From NCBI RefSeq assembly GCF_019711635.1, contig NZ_JAIGNT010000001.1:372001-436000 (forward strand): a stretch of 64,000 bases of DNA, given 5' to 3'. Source of the DNA: Qipengyuania huizhouensis. GTDB taxonomy: Bacteria > Pseudomonadota > Alphaproteobacteria > Sphingomonadales > Sphingomonadaceae. This document shows, one piece after another, positions 34,679-44,360 of this stretch (position 1 is its first letter; each line of letters begins with the position of its first letter). Both the position numbers and the translations under genes were made by a program. A model generated the notes under the pieces. That model searched no databases and was not told where the DNA came from. It saw nothing but the letters and a program-made list of their open reading frames with translations.

Positions 34679-36768
34679 GCGCGCTCTGCCTGCGCCACTG
34701 CATCGCTGGCACGCAGCGCGCTGAGGATGCGGGTGAGGTGTGCAAGGTCCTGTACTTCCAGATCGACCTCGTAAGTCGTGAACGGGTGATCGAGTTGGGT
34801 CTGCTCCAGGCTTTTCACATTGGCCGCGTTCTGCGCGAAGATCCCCGCCATTTCGGCGAGCGTGCCCGGCCGGTCGTAAAGCGTAACACCAAGCCGGCCG
34901 ACAGCGCCACGCGACCGTCGCCCCCAGCTCAAATCGAGCCAGTCATTGTCGATACCGGTGGCGAGCTGGTGGCAATCGATCGCGTGAACCTCCACCCCCT
35001 CACCCTTCTTGCGCAGCCCGACGATCCGGTCCCCCGGCACCGGGTGGCAGCATTCGGCCAGCTGGTAGCCGACGCCGGGTGTGAGTCCGCGGATCGATAG
35101 CGACTTGCCGCTGCGCAGCCACTCATCGTCTTCCTCGGCCATATCCTCGGTCGAGCCGGGAACGAGCGCTTCCATCACGGTGCGATCGGAAATCTTCGCC
35201 GCGCCGATGGCGTAGAAGAGATCTTCCGGCTCTTCCATTTCCAGCCGCTTGAGCGCCTCGCGCAGCGCCTTCTTGCCGATCTTGGCGGGCACGCGAGTGA
35301 CGATCTCGTCGTAGAGTTTCTGCCCGATATCGGCGACCTCGGCGCGTTCCTTCTGCCGTACCGCACGGCGGATGGCGGCGCGGGCCTTGCCGGTGATGAC
35401 GAAGCCTAGCCAGCTCATCTGTGGCTCGGCATTCTTGCCTTTCAGGATTTCGACCACGTCGCCATTGTTGAGCTGCGTGCGCAGCGGCATGTGCCGCCCG
35501 TTGATCTTCGCACCCACCGTCTGCGCGCCGAGATCGGTGTGCACCGCGAAGGCGAAATCGACCGCGGTCGCGCCCTTGGGCAGCTGGAACAGCGCGCCCT
35601 TTGGCGTAAAAGCGAAGATGCGATCCTGATAAATCGCCATGCGCGTATGCTCGAGCAGTTCCTCGGCATCGTGGCTGGCATCGACGATCTCGATCAGGTC
35701 GCGCAGCCAACCGACCGCGCCATCGGGCCGGTCGCCCTGCTTGTAAGCCCAGTGCGCGGCAAGGCCGAATTCATTGGTCTGGTGCATGTCCCGCGTGCGG
35801 ATCTGCACTTCCACGCGCATCGACTTGCCATAAATCAGCGAGGTGTGAAGCGAGCGATAGCCATTGGTCTTGGGCGTCGAGATGTAGTCCTTGAACTTGC
35901 CCGGCAGGAATTGCCACGTCGTGTGCAGAACACCCAGCGCGCGGTAGCAATCGGCCACATCGTCGCAGATGACGCGAAAGGCCATGATGTCGGTTACCTG
36001 TTCGAAGCTGACGTGACGCTCAGCCATCTTGCGCCAGATCGAATAGGGATGCTTCTCGCGGCCAGAAACCTCCACATGCAGGCCCGTTTCAGCCAGCGCA
36101 TGCTTCATGTCGAGAGCGATGGCATCGACCTGCCCGCCATCTTGTTCGCGGATCTGCTGCAGGCGCTTGGTGATGGTAGTGTAGGCTTCGGGCTCGATCT
36201 GCTCGAAGGCGAGCAGCTGCATCTCGCGCATATATTCATACATACCCACGCGCTCTGCCAGCGGGGCGTAGATATCCATCGTCTCGCGCGCGATCCGCTG
36301 GCGCTTTTCGGGCTTCTTGATGAAGTGGAGCGTGCGCATATTGTGCAGCCGGTCGCCCAGCTTCACCAGCAGCACACGTATATCCTCGCTCATGGCGAGC
36401 AGGAACTTGCGCAGGTTCTCCGCCGCACGCTCGTTCTCGGGCATCTGCTCGATCTTGGAGAGCTTGGTCACCCCGTCGACCAGCCGCGCGACTTCGGGGC
36501 CGAAATTGGCCTCGATATCCTCGATCGTGGCCAGCGTATCCTCGACCGTATCGTGCAACAGCGCGGTGGCGATCGTTTCCTGGTCGAGCTTCAGATCGGT
36601 CATCAGGCCGGCAACCTCGACCGGATGGCTGAAATACGGATCACCACTGGCGCGCGTCTGTGTGCCATGCTTCTGCACAGTATAGACATAGGCGCGGTTC
36701 AGCATCGCCTCGTCGGCGTCGGGGTCGTATTCGAGGACCCGCTCTACGAGTTCGTACTGGCGCAGCAT
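34675..36768 (-). CDS. Bifunctional (p)ppGpp synthetase/hydrolase (RelA/SpoT, Rsh)
   Basis: A 697-residue stringent-response enzyme. Order: HD hydrolase (FSHPVEVA, LLHDTVEDT near residue 72, VKLGDRLHNMRTL), synthetase (YSIWRKM, DIMAFRVIC, TNGYRSLHT, EVQIRTRDMHQTNEFG), TGS domain (FAFTPKGALFQLPKGATAVDFAFAVH), zinc-finger-like region (AECCHPVPGDRIVG) and C-terminal ACT (GRLGVTLYDRPGTLAEMAGIF). The ATG at 36768 gives the familiar MLRQYELVERVLEYDPDADE start; the extension to a TTG at 36807 is unlikely. Single-copy Rsh proteins are usual in alphaproteobacteria. Confidence 0.95.
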   Translation of the reverse strand: MLRQYELVERVLEYDPDADEAMLNRAYVYTVQKHGTQTRASGDPYFSHPVEVAGLMTDLKLDQETIATALLHDTVEDTLATIEDIEANFGPEVARLVDGVTKLSKIEQMPENERAAENLRKFLLAMSEDIRVLLVKLGDRLHNMRTLHFIKKPEKRQRIARETMDIYAPLAERVGMYEYMREMQLLAFEQIEPEAYTTITKRLQQIREQDGGQVDAIALDMKHALAETGLHVEVSGREKHPYSIWRKMAERHVSFEQVTDIMAFRVICDDVADCYRALGVLHTTWQFLPGKFKDYISTPKTNGYRSLHTSLIYGKSMRVEVQIRTRDMHQTNEFGLAAHWAYKQGDRPDGAVGWLRDLIEIVDASHDAEELLEHTRMAIYQDRIFAFTPKGALFQLPKGATAVDFAFAVHTDLGAQTVGAKINGRHMPLRTQLNNGDVVEILKGKNAEPQMSWLGFVITGKARAAIRRAVRQKERAEVADIGQKLYDEIVTRVPAKIGKKALREALKRLEMEEPEDLFYAIGAAKISDRTVMEALVPGSTEDMAEEDDEWLRSGKSLSIRGLTPGVGYQLAECCHPVPGDRIVGLRKKGEGVEVHAIDCHQLATGIDNDWLDLSWGRRSRGAVGRLGVTLYDRPGTLAEMAGIFAQNAANVKSLEQTQLDHPFTTYEVDLEVQDLAHLTRILSALRASDAVAQAERA

Positions 36769-36826
36769 CTGTTGTTTAAGATGGGGGCAAAGCGCCTCTT
36801 TTTGCAATGCAAAAGAGCGGGTGAGA

Positions 36827-38791
36827 CTATTCGCTTCTTCCCATCACCCGATCGACCGCGCCGCGCGTCACCGCGTGGTATGTCGGGCGGGTTTCCGTGT
36901 AGATCCGCGTGGCGATGGGTCGGCCCCACTCACCCTCATTCCACAGTGTCGCGAAAAGTGGGCTTACGAACTTGGCGCGACCGACGCGGCCTAGGAATTC
37001 CTCGGTTTGCGGAACGGCGGGTTCATAGCGGTTGGCCAGTGCCAGTTCGAGCCAGAGAAACAGGATTTCGTTGTTCTGCGAATTCGAAAGCCCCAGCTTA
37101 TCGTCGAGATTTTCAAGCTCCCGGGCGCTCAACTCTTTCGGAATGCGCTGGAGGAAGCGCTGCCTTTCGGCAGAGGTCCACTGTTCCCATTCCGACGGGG
37201 TTTCCAGTCGGTGCCCTTTGGCCCCGGGGCGTACCGATCCGGTCGAAGGATCGAGTCCCGCAGTAAGGATCATGCGGTAATCCCTCACCGCAGCATCGAC
37301 TTCGGCAAAGGCCGCCGGATCGGGCCGCGCGACATTGGACGGGAGACCCGGTTCGAAGATCCACTCGCGCAGCATCAGCCGGTCGGCCTCTGCTTGGTTG
37401 CGGACTAGGTTCGCCATCATGTCGTCATAGAACAGCTCGCTGGTCGCTGGCTGGAATGCGTGGTTGTCGAACCACTGGCGCAGCCACGCATCGAACCGCT
37501 CGCGGCCCACGATGCTTTCCACCGTGCGCAGGAAGAAGTGGCCCTTGTCATAGGTGATCGCGCTGCCGATTTCGGCACCGGTGGATTCGTGGTGCAGCGC
37601 AGTGCCTGGCGCATCCATGCCGACTTCGGCCAGCACGTCCTCGATTCCCGCAAAGGCCAGCGCGGCTTCCTGCTCAGCGCGTTTCTCCCCATAAACCGCC
37701 TCGACGATGCGGTTTTCGAAATAAGAGGTCACGCCCTCGTTCAGCCAGCTGTCTTCCCACACTGCATTGGTGACGAGATTGCCCGACCAGCTATGCGCCA
37801 GCTCATGCGCGACGAGGCCGTTGTTCGACCGGTCACCCGCAATGAAGGTCGGTGTGAGGAAGGTCATAACCGGGTTCTCCATCCCGCCATAGGGGAATGC
37901 GGGTGGCAGTACGATCATGTCGTAGCGTCCCCAGCGGTATTCGCCATAAAGCTCTTCCGCCGCATCGATCATCTCTTCGGTATCGGCGACTTCGTTATAG
38001 GCGCGCTGCAGAACCGAAGGTTCGGCCCAGACACCGCTGCGCGGACCTATTGCCTGGAAATCGATATCGCCTGCCGCGATGGCGATGAGATAAGGCGGCA
38101 CCGGCTTGTCCATCACGAAACGAAAAGCGCGGCGACCATTGCCCAGATCTTCCGGTTCGCCCTGTCGCACTCCGCTCATCACCACATCGAGCGGCTTGGG
38201 GGCGGTGACGCGTGCTTCCCACGTCTGCCGGATTCCGGGGCTGTCCTGCGTGGGTATCCATGTCCGGTTGAGGATCGCCTGACCCTGGCTGAAGAGATAG
38301 GGATATTCGCCGCCAGCGGTCTGTTCGGGGGTCAGCCATTGGAGGGCTGCCGCATCGGCGGGTGCCATGTACTGGATGCTGACATTGCGCGCGCCTTCCA
38401 GCTGGATCGTCAGGGGCGCGCCCTTGCCGCCTTCTTCAACTGACTCGCCGATCTCGTAGGAAAGCTCGCATCCCGAACCGTCGGTGATGCGCGAAATCTG
38501 CAGACCATTGCTATCAAGCACGAGTTCCTCCTCGCCCGGCTCGGCCAGCACCCGCAGGTTAGCCACACCGCCGACACGCTTCGCTTCGAAGTCCAAGGCG
38601 AGATCGAGTGCCACATGCGTCGCGCGCGCTTCCTGCGGCTGGGCATAGGTCATTGTGTCGACAGCATCGGACCCGGTGAGGATGGGAGAGACCATCGGAT
38701 CGGCAACCGTTGCTGGACTGGAACCCGTCGGCGACGTGGCGCAGGCGGTTGTGGCAAGCAGCAGGGACAGGACGGTGATGGTGCGACGCAT
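36827..38791 (-). CDS. M1 family metallopeptidase, lipoprotein-like
   Basis: Zinc aminopeptidase of the leukotriene A4 hydrolase group, 654 residues. Visible residues: substrate motif GGMEN (302-306), zinc motif HELAH (329-333) and the third zinc ligand Glu352 in WLNEGVTSYFE. The N-terminus MRRTITVLSLLLATTAC ends in a lipobox Cys at 17, so the enzyme is probably anchored in the outer or inner membrane facing the periplasm. It stands alone between the Rsh gene and a divergent GH16 gene. Confidence 0.93.
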   Translation of the reverse strand: MRRTITVLSLLLATTACATSPTGSSPATVADPMVSPILTGSDAVDTMTYAQPQEARATHVALDLALDFEAKRVGGVANLRVLAEPGEEELVLDSNGLQISRITDGSGCELSYEIGESVEEGGKGAPLTIQLEGARNVSIQYMAPADAAALQWLTPEQTAGGEYPYLFSQGQAILNRTWIPTQDSPGIRQTWEARVTAPKPLDVVMSGVRQGEPEDLGNGRRAFRFVMDKPVPPYLIAIAAGDIDFQAIGPRSGVWAEPSVLQRAYNEVADTEEMIDAAEELYGEYRWGRYDMIVLPPAFPYGGMENPVMTFLTPTFIAGDRSNNGLVAHELAHSWSGNLVTNAVWEDSWLNEGVTSYFENRIVEAVYGEKRAEQEAALAFAGIEDVLAEVGMDAPGTALHHESTGAEIGSAITYDKGHFFLRTVESIVGRERFDAWLRQWFDNHAFQPATSELFYDDMMANLVRNQAEADRLMLREWIFEPGLPSNVARPDPAAFAEVDAAVRDYRMILTAGLDPSTGSVRPGAKGHRLETPSEWEQWTSAERQRFLQRIPKELSARELENLDDKLGLSNSQNNEILFLWLELALANRYEPAVPQTEEFLGRVGRAKFVSPLFATLWNEGEWGRPIATRIYTETRPTYHAVTRGAVDRVMGRSE

Positions 38792-38971
38792 GGAATTCTC
38801 CCGGATTGTCTTCAGGCCGGAGGATGCCCCGGCACGGACTATACGCGGGCCGCCCTATCGACGATCCCGGCACCGTAATCCAGTGCTGGCGATGAAATCG
38901 TCCGCAGCCTCTGGCAATGTACGGGGAAATAAGGCATGGGAACGTTAACAATAAATGGCGGAGAGGCTGTT

Positions 38972-39871
38972 ATGATCCGGATTTCCACCCTTGCCCTGTC
39001 ATTCGCGCTGATGCTGGGCGCCACGGGCACATTGTACGCGCAGCAGGCAGATGCCGGCGCAGCATTGGCCGAAGCGGTCGCGCCTGAGCGTGAATTGCTG
39101 TTCGCCGACGAATTCAACGGCGGGGCGCTCGACCGTGACAAGTGGATCGTTATCGGTCCTGACTTCTGGGTGAACAACGAGCAGCAGGCTTATATAGACG
39201 ATCCCTCGACCATCGCATTCCGCAGCGATGTGCACGGGGCGGATGGCGGCGCTCTGGTGTTGCGTCCCGTGTTCAAGCCCGGTGCCGACACCAAGGCCGA
39301 GCGGAATGCGCCGTTCGTTTCCGGCCGGATCGAAAGCCAGGGCAAGTTCGATTTCCAGCACGGCCGCGCCGAAGCGCGGATCAAATTGCCCGACAGCGTA
39401 GGCGTGTGGCCGGCTTTCTGGCTTCTGGGCAACGACCGCTGGCCGGACACGGGCGAAATCGACATCATGGAATATGTCGGCGAGAAGGACTGGATCGGCG
39501 TTGCGCTGCACGGCCCGGGCTATTCGGGCGAGACCCCGCTGGTGAACAAGTTTTTCTTCCCCAAAGGCGTAGATGTGACCCAGTGGCACACCTATGCAGT
39601 CGAATGGACCAACCGGCAGATCGACTTCCTGATCGACGGCCACGTCATCTACCGGGTGACCCGCCCCATGGTCGAGAACTACGGCGAATGGCGCTTCGAC
39701 AACGAGAAGTACCTCATTCTCAACTTCGCCATGGGCGGTGCATACCCGTTCAAAACCAACCGCATCGAGGAACCCTATAACGGCGTTCCCCAGGAAACTG
39801 TCAATGCGGTGAAACGGGGTGAGGTGGAAATGCTGGTCGACTGGGTGCGCGTTTACGCACCGAAAAAGTAA
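38972..39871 (+). CDS. Exported GH16-family glucanase (laminarinase-like)
   Basis: A 299-residue secreted beta-glucan hydrolase. Signal peptide MIRISTLALSFALMLGATGTLYAQ, then a lectin-fold domain with FADEFNGGALDRDKW and the GH16 catalytic motif GEIDIMEYVG, giving nucleophile Glu162, Asp164 and acid/base Glu167. FVSGRIESQGKFDFQHGRAEARIKLP and GGAYPFKTNRI fit 1,3-beta-glucanases. ATG at 38972 is preferred because it opens the signal peptide and GGAGAGG precedes it; an in-frame ATG at 38936 is upstream. Suggests use of algal laminarin. Confidence 0.92.
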   Translation: MIRISTLALSFALMLGATGTLYAQQADAGAALAEAVAPERELLFADEFNGGALDRDKWIVIGPDFWVNNEQQAYIDDPSTIAFRSDVHGADGGALVLRPVFKPGADTKAERNAPFVSGRIESQGKFDFQHGRAEARIKLPDSVGVWPAFWLLGNDRWPDTGEIDIMEYVGEKDWIGVALHGPGYSGETPLVNKFFFPKGVDVTQWHTYAVEWTNRQIDFLIDGHVIYRVTRPMVENYGEWRFDNEKYLILNFAMGGAYPFKTNRIEEPYNGVPQETVNAVKRGEVEMLVDWVRVYAPKK

Positions 39872-39877
39872 AAGCCG

Positions 39878-40546
39878 TCAGCTCACTGAAATAGCGGAGA
39901 AGGCCTCGATCCGGTCGATCCGGCCCGACACCACCAGCTCGTCGTCGGGCATGATGATGGTGTCGGGCACGGCATGGATGAAATCTTCGCCGGCCCGCTT
40001 CACGCCGACCACGGTCACGTCGAATTTCTTGCGGCACTGGCTCGTCACCAGCGGCAGGCCGATGATCGGCTCGGGCGCTTTCAGGCGGGCGATCGCGAAT
40101 TCGCCGTCGAAGCTGATAAAATCGAGCAGGCGTTCGTTGACCAGGTGTGCGACGCGTTCGCCCATTTTCTGTTCGGGAAAGACGACGTGATGTGCCCCGG
40201 TGCGCTCCAGAATACGGCCGTGTCGGTCGCTCGTCGCCTTGGCCCAGATATTTGGCAGACCGAGATCGACCAGCGCCAGTACCGCCAGCAGGCTCGCCTC
40301 CACATTGGAGCCGATAGCCACAATGGCAGTATCGAATTCAGCCGCTCCAAGTCGGCGCAGGGTTTCGATCTCGGTACAATCAGCTTCGACGATCTGGGTG
40401 AGCGCATCCTTGTGCTCGCGAACGATTTCAGCATCGGCATCTGCGCCGAGCACTTCGTGCCCCATACGTTCGAGAGTGGCAGCGACGGCGCTGCCGAAAC
40501 GGCCAAGACCGATGACGAGGACGGGTTTGCGTGGGTCAACCGACAA
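39878..40546 (-). CDS. TrkA-family potassium channel/transporter regulatory protein
   Basis: A 222-residue RCK protein that gates the potassium transporter encoded just upstream. The NAD-binding Rossmann motif KPVLVIGLGRFGSAVA is near residues 6-20 and a C-terminal RCK-C part ends PDTIIMPDDELVVSGR. The start is TTG at 40546, eleven bases inside the trkH gene, with GGAG ten bases upstream; the ATG at 40624 would extend far into TrkH. Overlap means coupled synthesis of the two subunits. Confidence 0.9.
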   Translation of the reverse strand: MSVDPRKPVLVIGLGRFGSAVAATLERMGHEVLGADADAEIVREHKDALTQIVEADCTEIETLRRLGAAEFDTAIVAIGSNVEASLLAVLALVDLGLPNIWAKATSDRHGRILERTGAHHVVFPEQKMGERVAHLVNERLLDFISFDGEFAIARLKAPEPIIGLPLVTSQCRKKFDVTVVGVKRAGEDFIHAVPDTIIMPDDELVVSGRIDRIEAFSAISVS

Positions 40547-41867
40547 TCGGGTTCTCCTCGGGATAACGATATGGGCGATCGCTTCCGCCAAGGGCAAGCG
40601 CGGTCGCAGCGGTAATGGTTCCAACGCGGCCGATGAACATCAGCATCGCCAGCACGATCAGCGCCGACGGCGGCAATTGCGCGGTGATGCCGGTCGACAG
40701 GCCGACGGTGGCGAAGGCGGAGATCGTCTCGAACAATACGTCCTGCAAGGGCAGCCGCGTGATCGAGGTTATGAACATGGTCGCACACAAGACCATGAGC
40801 AATGCGAGCGAGGCAACGGTCAGAGCCTGCCGCTCCACCGCATGGCCGAAGCGGCGGCCGAACATGCCCGCATCGCGTCGCCGCAGGACTTCTGCCAGTA
40901 CGATCGCGAGAAGCACCAGGAATGTCGTAATCTTGATGCCTCCAGCGGTGCCGGCGCTGCCGCCGCCGATGAACATAAGTACGTAATTCACCACCAGCGT
41001 TTCCTCGCGGAAAGCGCCGAGATCGAGGCTATTGAATCCGGCGGTGCGCGGCATGACCGAATGAAACCCTGCGTTGAGCAGCTTGGCTCCGGTCGCCATC
41101 GGCCCGAGCGTATCGGGATTGCTCCACTCCATGAGCATTATCGCCAGCCAGCCTAACAGCAGGAGCATCAGCGTGCCAGCCAGCGTCATCTTCGAATGCA
41201 GCGTCCATTGTCGCCAGTGCCGCCCGTGAACGCGCCAGTCTTCCATCACAGGAAAGCCGAGCGCCGAGACGATCACCGCCAGCGCTATCGGTACCAGGAT
41301 GACACCATCGTCCTGGAAACCCATGACGCTGTCCGAGAAGGTCGAGAATCCGGCATTGTTGAAGGCACTGATCGCGTGGAAAAGTCCGTGCCATGCAGCC
41401 TCGCCCGCGTTCATACCCCAGTTGGTGGCAAAGCGGAGCGCGAGAATCACTGCCAGTATCAGTTCCACCGTAATTGTGATCCGCAGGATAAGCTTCAGAA
41501 GCGACGCTGTACCCGTAAGATTCAGGCGGCTACGCTCGACCTGGGTTGCCATCCGGTCACGCAGACCGAAGCCGCGTCCTGCCATGAGACCCAGCAAGGT
41601 TGCCGCCGTCATGATGCCCAGCCCGCCGATCTGAAACAGCGCCATGATCACAACCTGCCCGAAACCGGACCAATAGGTTCCGGTGTCGACCACTACGAGT
41701 CCGGTCACGGCGACTGCCGAAGTTGAAGTGAACAAGGCCGTGACAAACGGCACCGGCTCGCTCTCGGCGCTCGCGATGGGAAGCATAAGCAGGATGGTGC
41801 CAAGCGCAATCGCTGCCAGAAACAGCAGCGGGATCAATCGCACCGGATCGCGAAGGGCGTGAATCAT
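40536..41867 (-). CDS. TrkH-family potassium uptake protein
   Basis: Membrane potassium translocator, 443 residues, with four MPM pore repeats and about ten hydrophobic segments. Filter-type loops are recognisable: TSTSAVAVTGLVVVDTGTYWS, ISAFNNAGFSTFSDSV, GGGSAGTAGGIKI and ISAFATVGLSTG. Forms a pair with the TrkA-like protein whose gene overlaps its 3' end. Ends just before hemF with a short gap. Confidence 0.93.
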   Translation of the reverse strand: MIHALRDPVRLIPLLFLAAIALGTILLMLPIASAESEPVPFVTALFTSTSAVAVTGLVVVDTGTYWSGFGQVVIMALFQIGGLGIMTAATLLGLMAGRGFGLRDRMATQVERSRLNLTGTASLLKLILRITITVELILAVILALRFATNWGMNAGEAAWHGLFHAISAFNNAGFSTFSDSVMGFQDDGVILVPIALAVIVSALGFPVMEDWRVHGRHWRQWTLHSKMTLAGTLMLLLLGWLAIMLMEWSNPDTLGPMATGAKLLNAGFHSVMPRTAGFNSLDLGAFREETLVVNYVLMFIGGGSAGTAGGIKITTFLVLLAIVLAEVLRRRDAGMFGRRFGHAVERQALTVASLALLMVLCATMFITSITRLPLQDVLFETISAFATVGLSTGITAQLPPSALIVLAMLMFIGRVGTITAATALALGGSDRPYRYPEENPIVG

Positions 41868-41892
41868 GACGGCATAGCGCGCAACTGCGTGG

Positions 41893-42750
41893 TTAGCTCC
41901 ACGTCGCTTCGGGGGGCAGGCTCATCAGGATGGCATCGATATTGCCGCCCGTCTTGAGCCCGAACAACGTCCCGCGGTCGTAGACGAGGTTGAATTCGGC
42001 ATAGCGACCGCGCCATTCGAGCTGCTGGCGTTTCTCGGCATCGGTAAATTCACTGTCCATCCTGCGACGCACCAGTTTCGGGAATATGTCGAGGAAGGCT
42101 TCTCCCACCTCCTTCGTGAAGGCAAAATTCCGCTCGAAAGCGGCTTCGTCATCGCATTCGAGGTGATCGTAGAAAATCCCGCCTACTCCGCGATGCACAC
42201 CGCGGTGGGGAATGTAGAAATAGTCGTCGGCCCATTTCCTGAACCGGTCGTAATAAGTCGGGTTATGCGCGGCGCAGGCGGCGCGGAACCGGGCGTGGAA
42301 TTCCTCGGTGTCCTCCTCATAGGGAATCGGCGGATTGAGATCGGCCCCGCCCCCGAACCACGCAGACTGCGTTGTCAGGAAACGCGTGTTCATATGGACC
42401 GCGGGCACATGCGGATTGGCCATATGCGCGACGAGGCTGATCCCGGTAGCGGTGAAGCCGGGGTTTTCTGCACTGGCGCCATTTATCGAGGCGGCGAATT
42501 CGGGCGCGAAATTGCCGCGAACGGTCGAAACATTGACGCCGACCTTCTCGAATATCTTGCCCCTCATCAGGCCGCGCGTGCCGCCCCCGGGATCATCGTT
42601 ACCCTCTTCCTCGCGGTCCCAGCCATCGTACTGGAACGAGGCATCGCTGCCCGCTTCGCGCTCGATGCTTTCGAACTCTGTGCAGATGCGTGTTCGCAGG
42701 GTTTCGAACCAGCCACGCGCCTGTTCTGTCTGATCGGCCCAATCGGTCAT
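41893..42750 (-). CDS. hemF: Oxygen-dependent coproporphyrinogen III oxidase
   Basis: Haem biosynthesis enzyme, 285 residues, converting coproporphyrinogen III to protoporphyrinogen IX with oxygen. Family blocks are clear: EKVGVNVSTVRGNF, GISLVAHMANPHVPAVHMNTRFL, WFGGGADLNP, HRGVHRGVGGIFYDHL and EWRGRYAEFNLVYDRGTLFGLKTGGNIDAILMSLPP in pieces. ATG at 42750 is the sensible start; a reading to 42837 adds residues overlapping the divergent pdeM promoter. Divergent from pdeM. Confidence 0.95.
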   Translation of the reverse strand: MTDWADQTEQARGWFETLRTRICTEFESIEREAGSDASFQYDGWDREEEGNDDPGGGTRGLMRGKIFEKVGVNVSTVRGNFAPEFAASINGASAENPGFTATGISLVAHMANPHVPAVHMNTRFLTTQSAWFGGGADLNPPIPYEEDTEEFHARFRAACAAHNPTYYDRFRKWADDYFYIPHRGVHRGVGGIFYDHLECDDEAAFERNFAFTKEVGEAFLDIFPKLVRRRMDSEFTDAEKRQQLEWRGRYAEFNLVYDRGTLFGLKTGGNIDAILMSLPPEATWS

Positions 42751-42796
42751 GCGAGAAGCCCTTGCCATTGTAGCGCGCAAGCGGCAATAGCGATGC

Positions 42797-43501
42797 ATGG
42801 TTCCCCTTTCGTTCGCAGGAGAGGAATGGCTCCTCACCGAAGGTCGTGCGCTTTACTGGCCGCGAGAGCAGGCGCTGCTGGTGGCCGACCTGCACCTTGA
42901 GAAAGGGAGCTTTTTCGCCCGTCACGGGCAGATGGTCCCGCCCTACGACAGCCGCGAAACGCTGGAGCGCGTGGCACTCGCCATCCGCGAAACCGGCGCG
43001 CGCAGGGTCATTACCCTCGGCGACAATTTCCACGATTCGGAGGGGTCCGCACGGCTTGAACCGCATGCTGCGGGAATGCTCTCGGCGCTTACGAGGGCGG
43101 TCGACTGGGTATGGATCACCGGCAATCACGATCCAGACATGGACGTGCGTTGCGGCGGGACTCTGGCAGAGGAGCTGGAGATCGGCGGCACGATCCTGCG
43201 CCACCGCGCGCAGCGGGGCGAGACCCGGCCCGAACTTTCCGGGCACTATCACCCGCGCCTGCAACTCACCGTCCATCGCCGCCACATCCGCCGCCCCTGC
43301 GCAGTGGTGAGCACGAATGAAGACGCTGGCGGTAACCCTTCCGGGCGCATGATCCTGCCTGCTTTCGGTACTTACACCGGCGGGATGAATGCCGCCGATC
43401 CGGCTATTTTAGAGGCGCTCCAGCCGGCCGAGCGAATCGATGCAGTCGTGCCCGCAAAAGGCAGGTTGACCCGCTTCAACCTTTGGTCCCGCGCTGCGTG
43501 A
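42797..43501 (+). CDS. pdeM: Ligase-associated DNA damage response endonuclease PdeM
   Basis: A 234-residue metallophosphoesterase. The metal motifs occur in order: DLHLEKGS, GDNFHD, GNHDPDMD and GHYHPR, followed by the C-terminal half typical of the PdeM branch (MILPAFGTYTGGMNAADP). Members of the family usually cluster with a helicase, an exonuclease and an ATP-dependent ligase; none of those is in this window. It would act on damaged DNA in the cytoplasm. Confidence 0.9.
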   Translation: MVPLSFAGEEWLLTEGRALYWPREQALLVADLHLEKGSFFARHGQMVPPYDSRETLERVALAIRETGARRVITLGDNFHDSEGSARLEPHAAGMLSALTRAVDWVWITGNHDPDMDVRCGGTLAEELEIGGTILRHRAQRGETRPELSGHYHPRLQLTVHRRHIRRPCAVVSTNEDAGGNPSGRMILPAFGTYTGGMNAADPAILEALQPAERIDAVVPAKGRLTRFNLWSRAA

Positions 43502-43613
43502 TGGCAACGGATGCGGAGAAATCAGCGCGCATGATTGCCTTCCCCTTTGCGAATCTGCGGAACAGCGCCTACATCTTCACATTCGATAGAGACGTAACCA
43601 AGGAGAATACCCC

Positions 43614-44156
43614 ATAGCCCGTCCACCCCGGCGCAGCATGCAAATGCCCGTGAAAAGCGGCCCGCGCTACGATAACATGATCAATGTCCCCAAGGTCCGC
43701 GTGATCGATCACGAAGGCGAAAACCTGGGGGTGATGTACACCCGCGAAGCGACCGAGCAGGCCAACGAGCTTGGCCTCAACCTAGTCGAAGTATCCCCCA
43801 ACGCGGACCCGCCGGTGTGCAAATTCCTCGATGTCGGCAAGTATCGCTTCGAAGCGCAGAAGAAAGCCAACCTGCAGCGCAAGACGCAGAAGACCCAGGA
43901 TATCAAGGAAATCAAGATGCGCCCGAACATCGACGATCACGATTACGATGTGAAGATGCGCAACGTGCACAAGTTCATCGACAATGGCGACAAGGTGAAG
44001 TGCACCCTGCGCTTCCGCGGCCGTGAAATGGCGCACCAGCAGTTGGGCATGGACCTGCTCAACCGCGTGCGTGACGATATGGAAGAGACCGCCAAGGTCG
44101 AGAGCTTCCCGCGCCTCGAAGGCCGCCAGATGGTAATGGTGCTCGCGCCGAAGTAG
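43614..44156 (+). CDS. infC: Translation initiation factor IF-3, apparent ATA start
   Basis: IF-3 binds the 30S subunit and checks start-codon use. The product carries both domains (residues 9-85 and 90-180): [71 protein letters not shown] stands eight bases ahead of ATA at 43614, giving [11 protein letters not shown] before the usual core; the first ATG (43638) has no such site. A rare start codon fits the known self-control of infC, which IF-3 represses by rejecting its own start. No rplT or rpmI follows. Confidence 0.88.
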   Translation: MARPPRRSMQMPVKSGPRYDNMINVPKVRVIDHEGENLGVMYTREATEQANELGLNLVEVSPNADPPVCKFLDVGKYRFEAQKKANLQRKTQKTQDIKEIKMRPNIDDHDYDVKMRNVHKFIDNGDKVKCTLRFRGREMAHQQLGMDLLNRVRDDMEETAKVESFPRLEGRQMVMVLAPK

Positions 44157-44181
44157 GCAAGGCAGGTAATCAATGAGTTTG

Positions 44182-44210
44182 ACGGGGCGGCACGCGAGTG
44201 TTCGCCCCGT
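44182..44210 (+). terminator. Hairpin after infC, possible terminator
   Basis: Perfect 8-bp stem ACGGGGCG (44182-44189) and CGCCCCGT (44203-44210) with a 13-base loop. The following bases TGGTGTTG are only moderately T-rich, so termination efficiency is uncertain. Confidence 0.6.
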
Positions 44211-44360
44211 TGGTGTTGTAGAATAGCAGATTTAAGGATTTATCCGTTGCTTGTATTCGACGGATAACACCATTCGCTCGGCAAAGTACATGGCATCGGT
44301 GTAATTATTCTTCTAAAATTCATCGTGATAGCCATTCTGAATTTTTGGACAGATAGAGCC

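Noticed and set aside
34675..36807. TTG start at 36807 for the Rsh gene
   Set aside because: The N-terminal extension is not typical and the ATG at 36768 begins the familiar MLRQYELVERV sequence.
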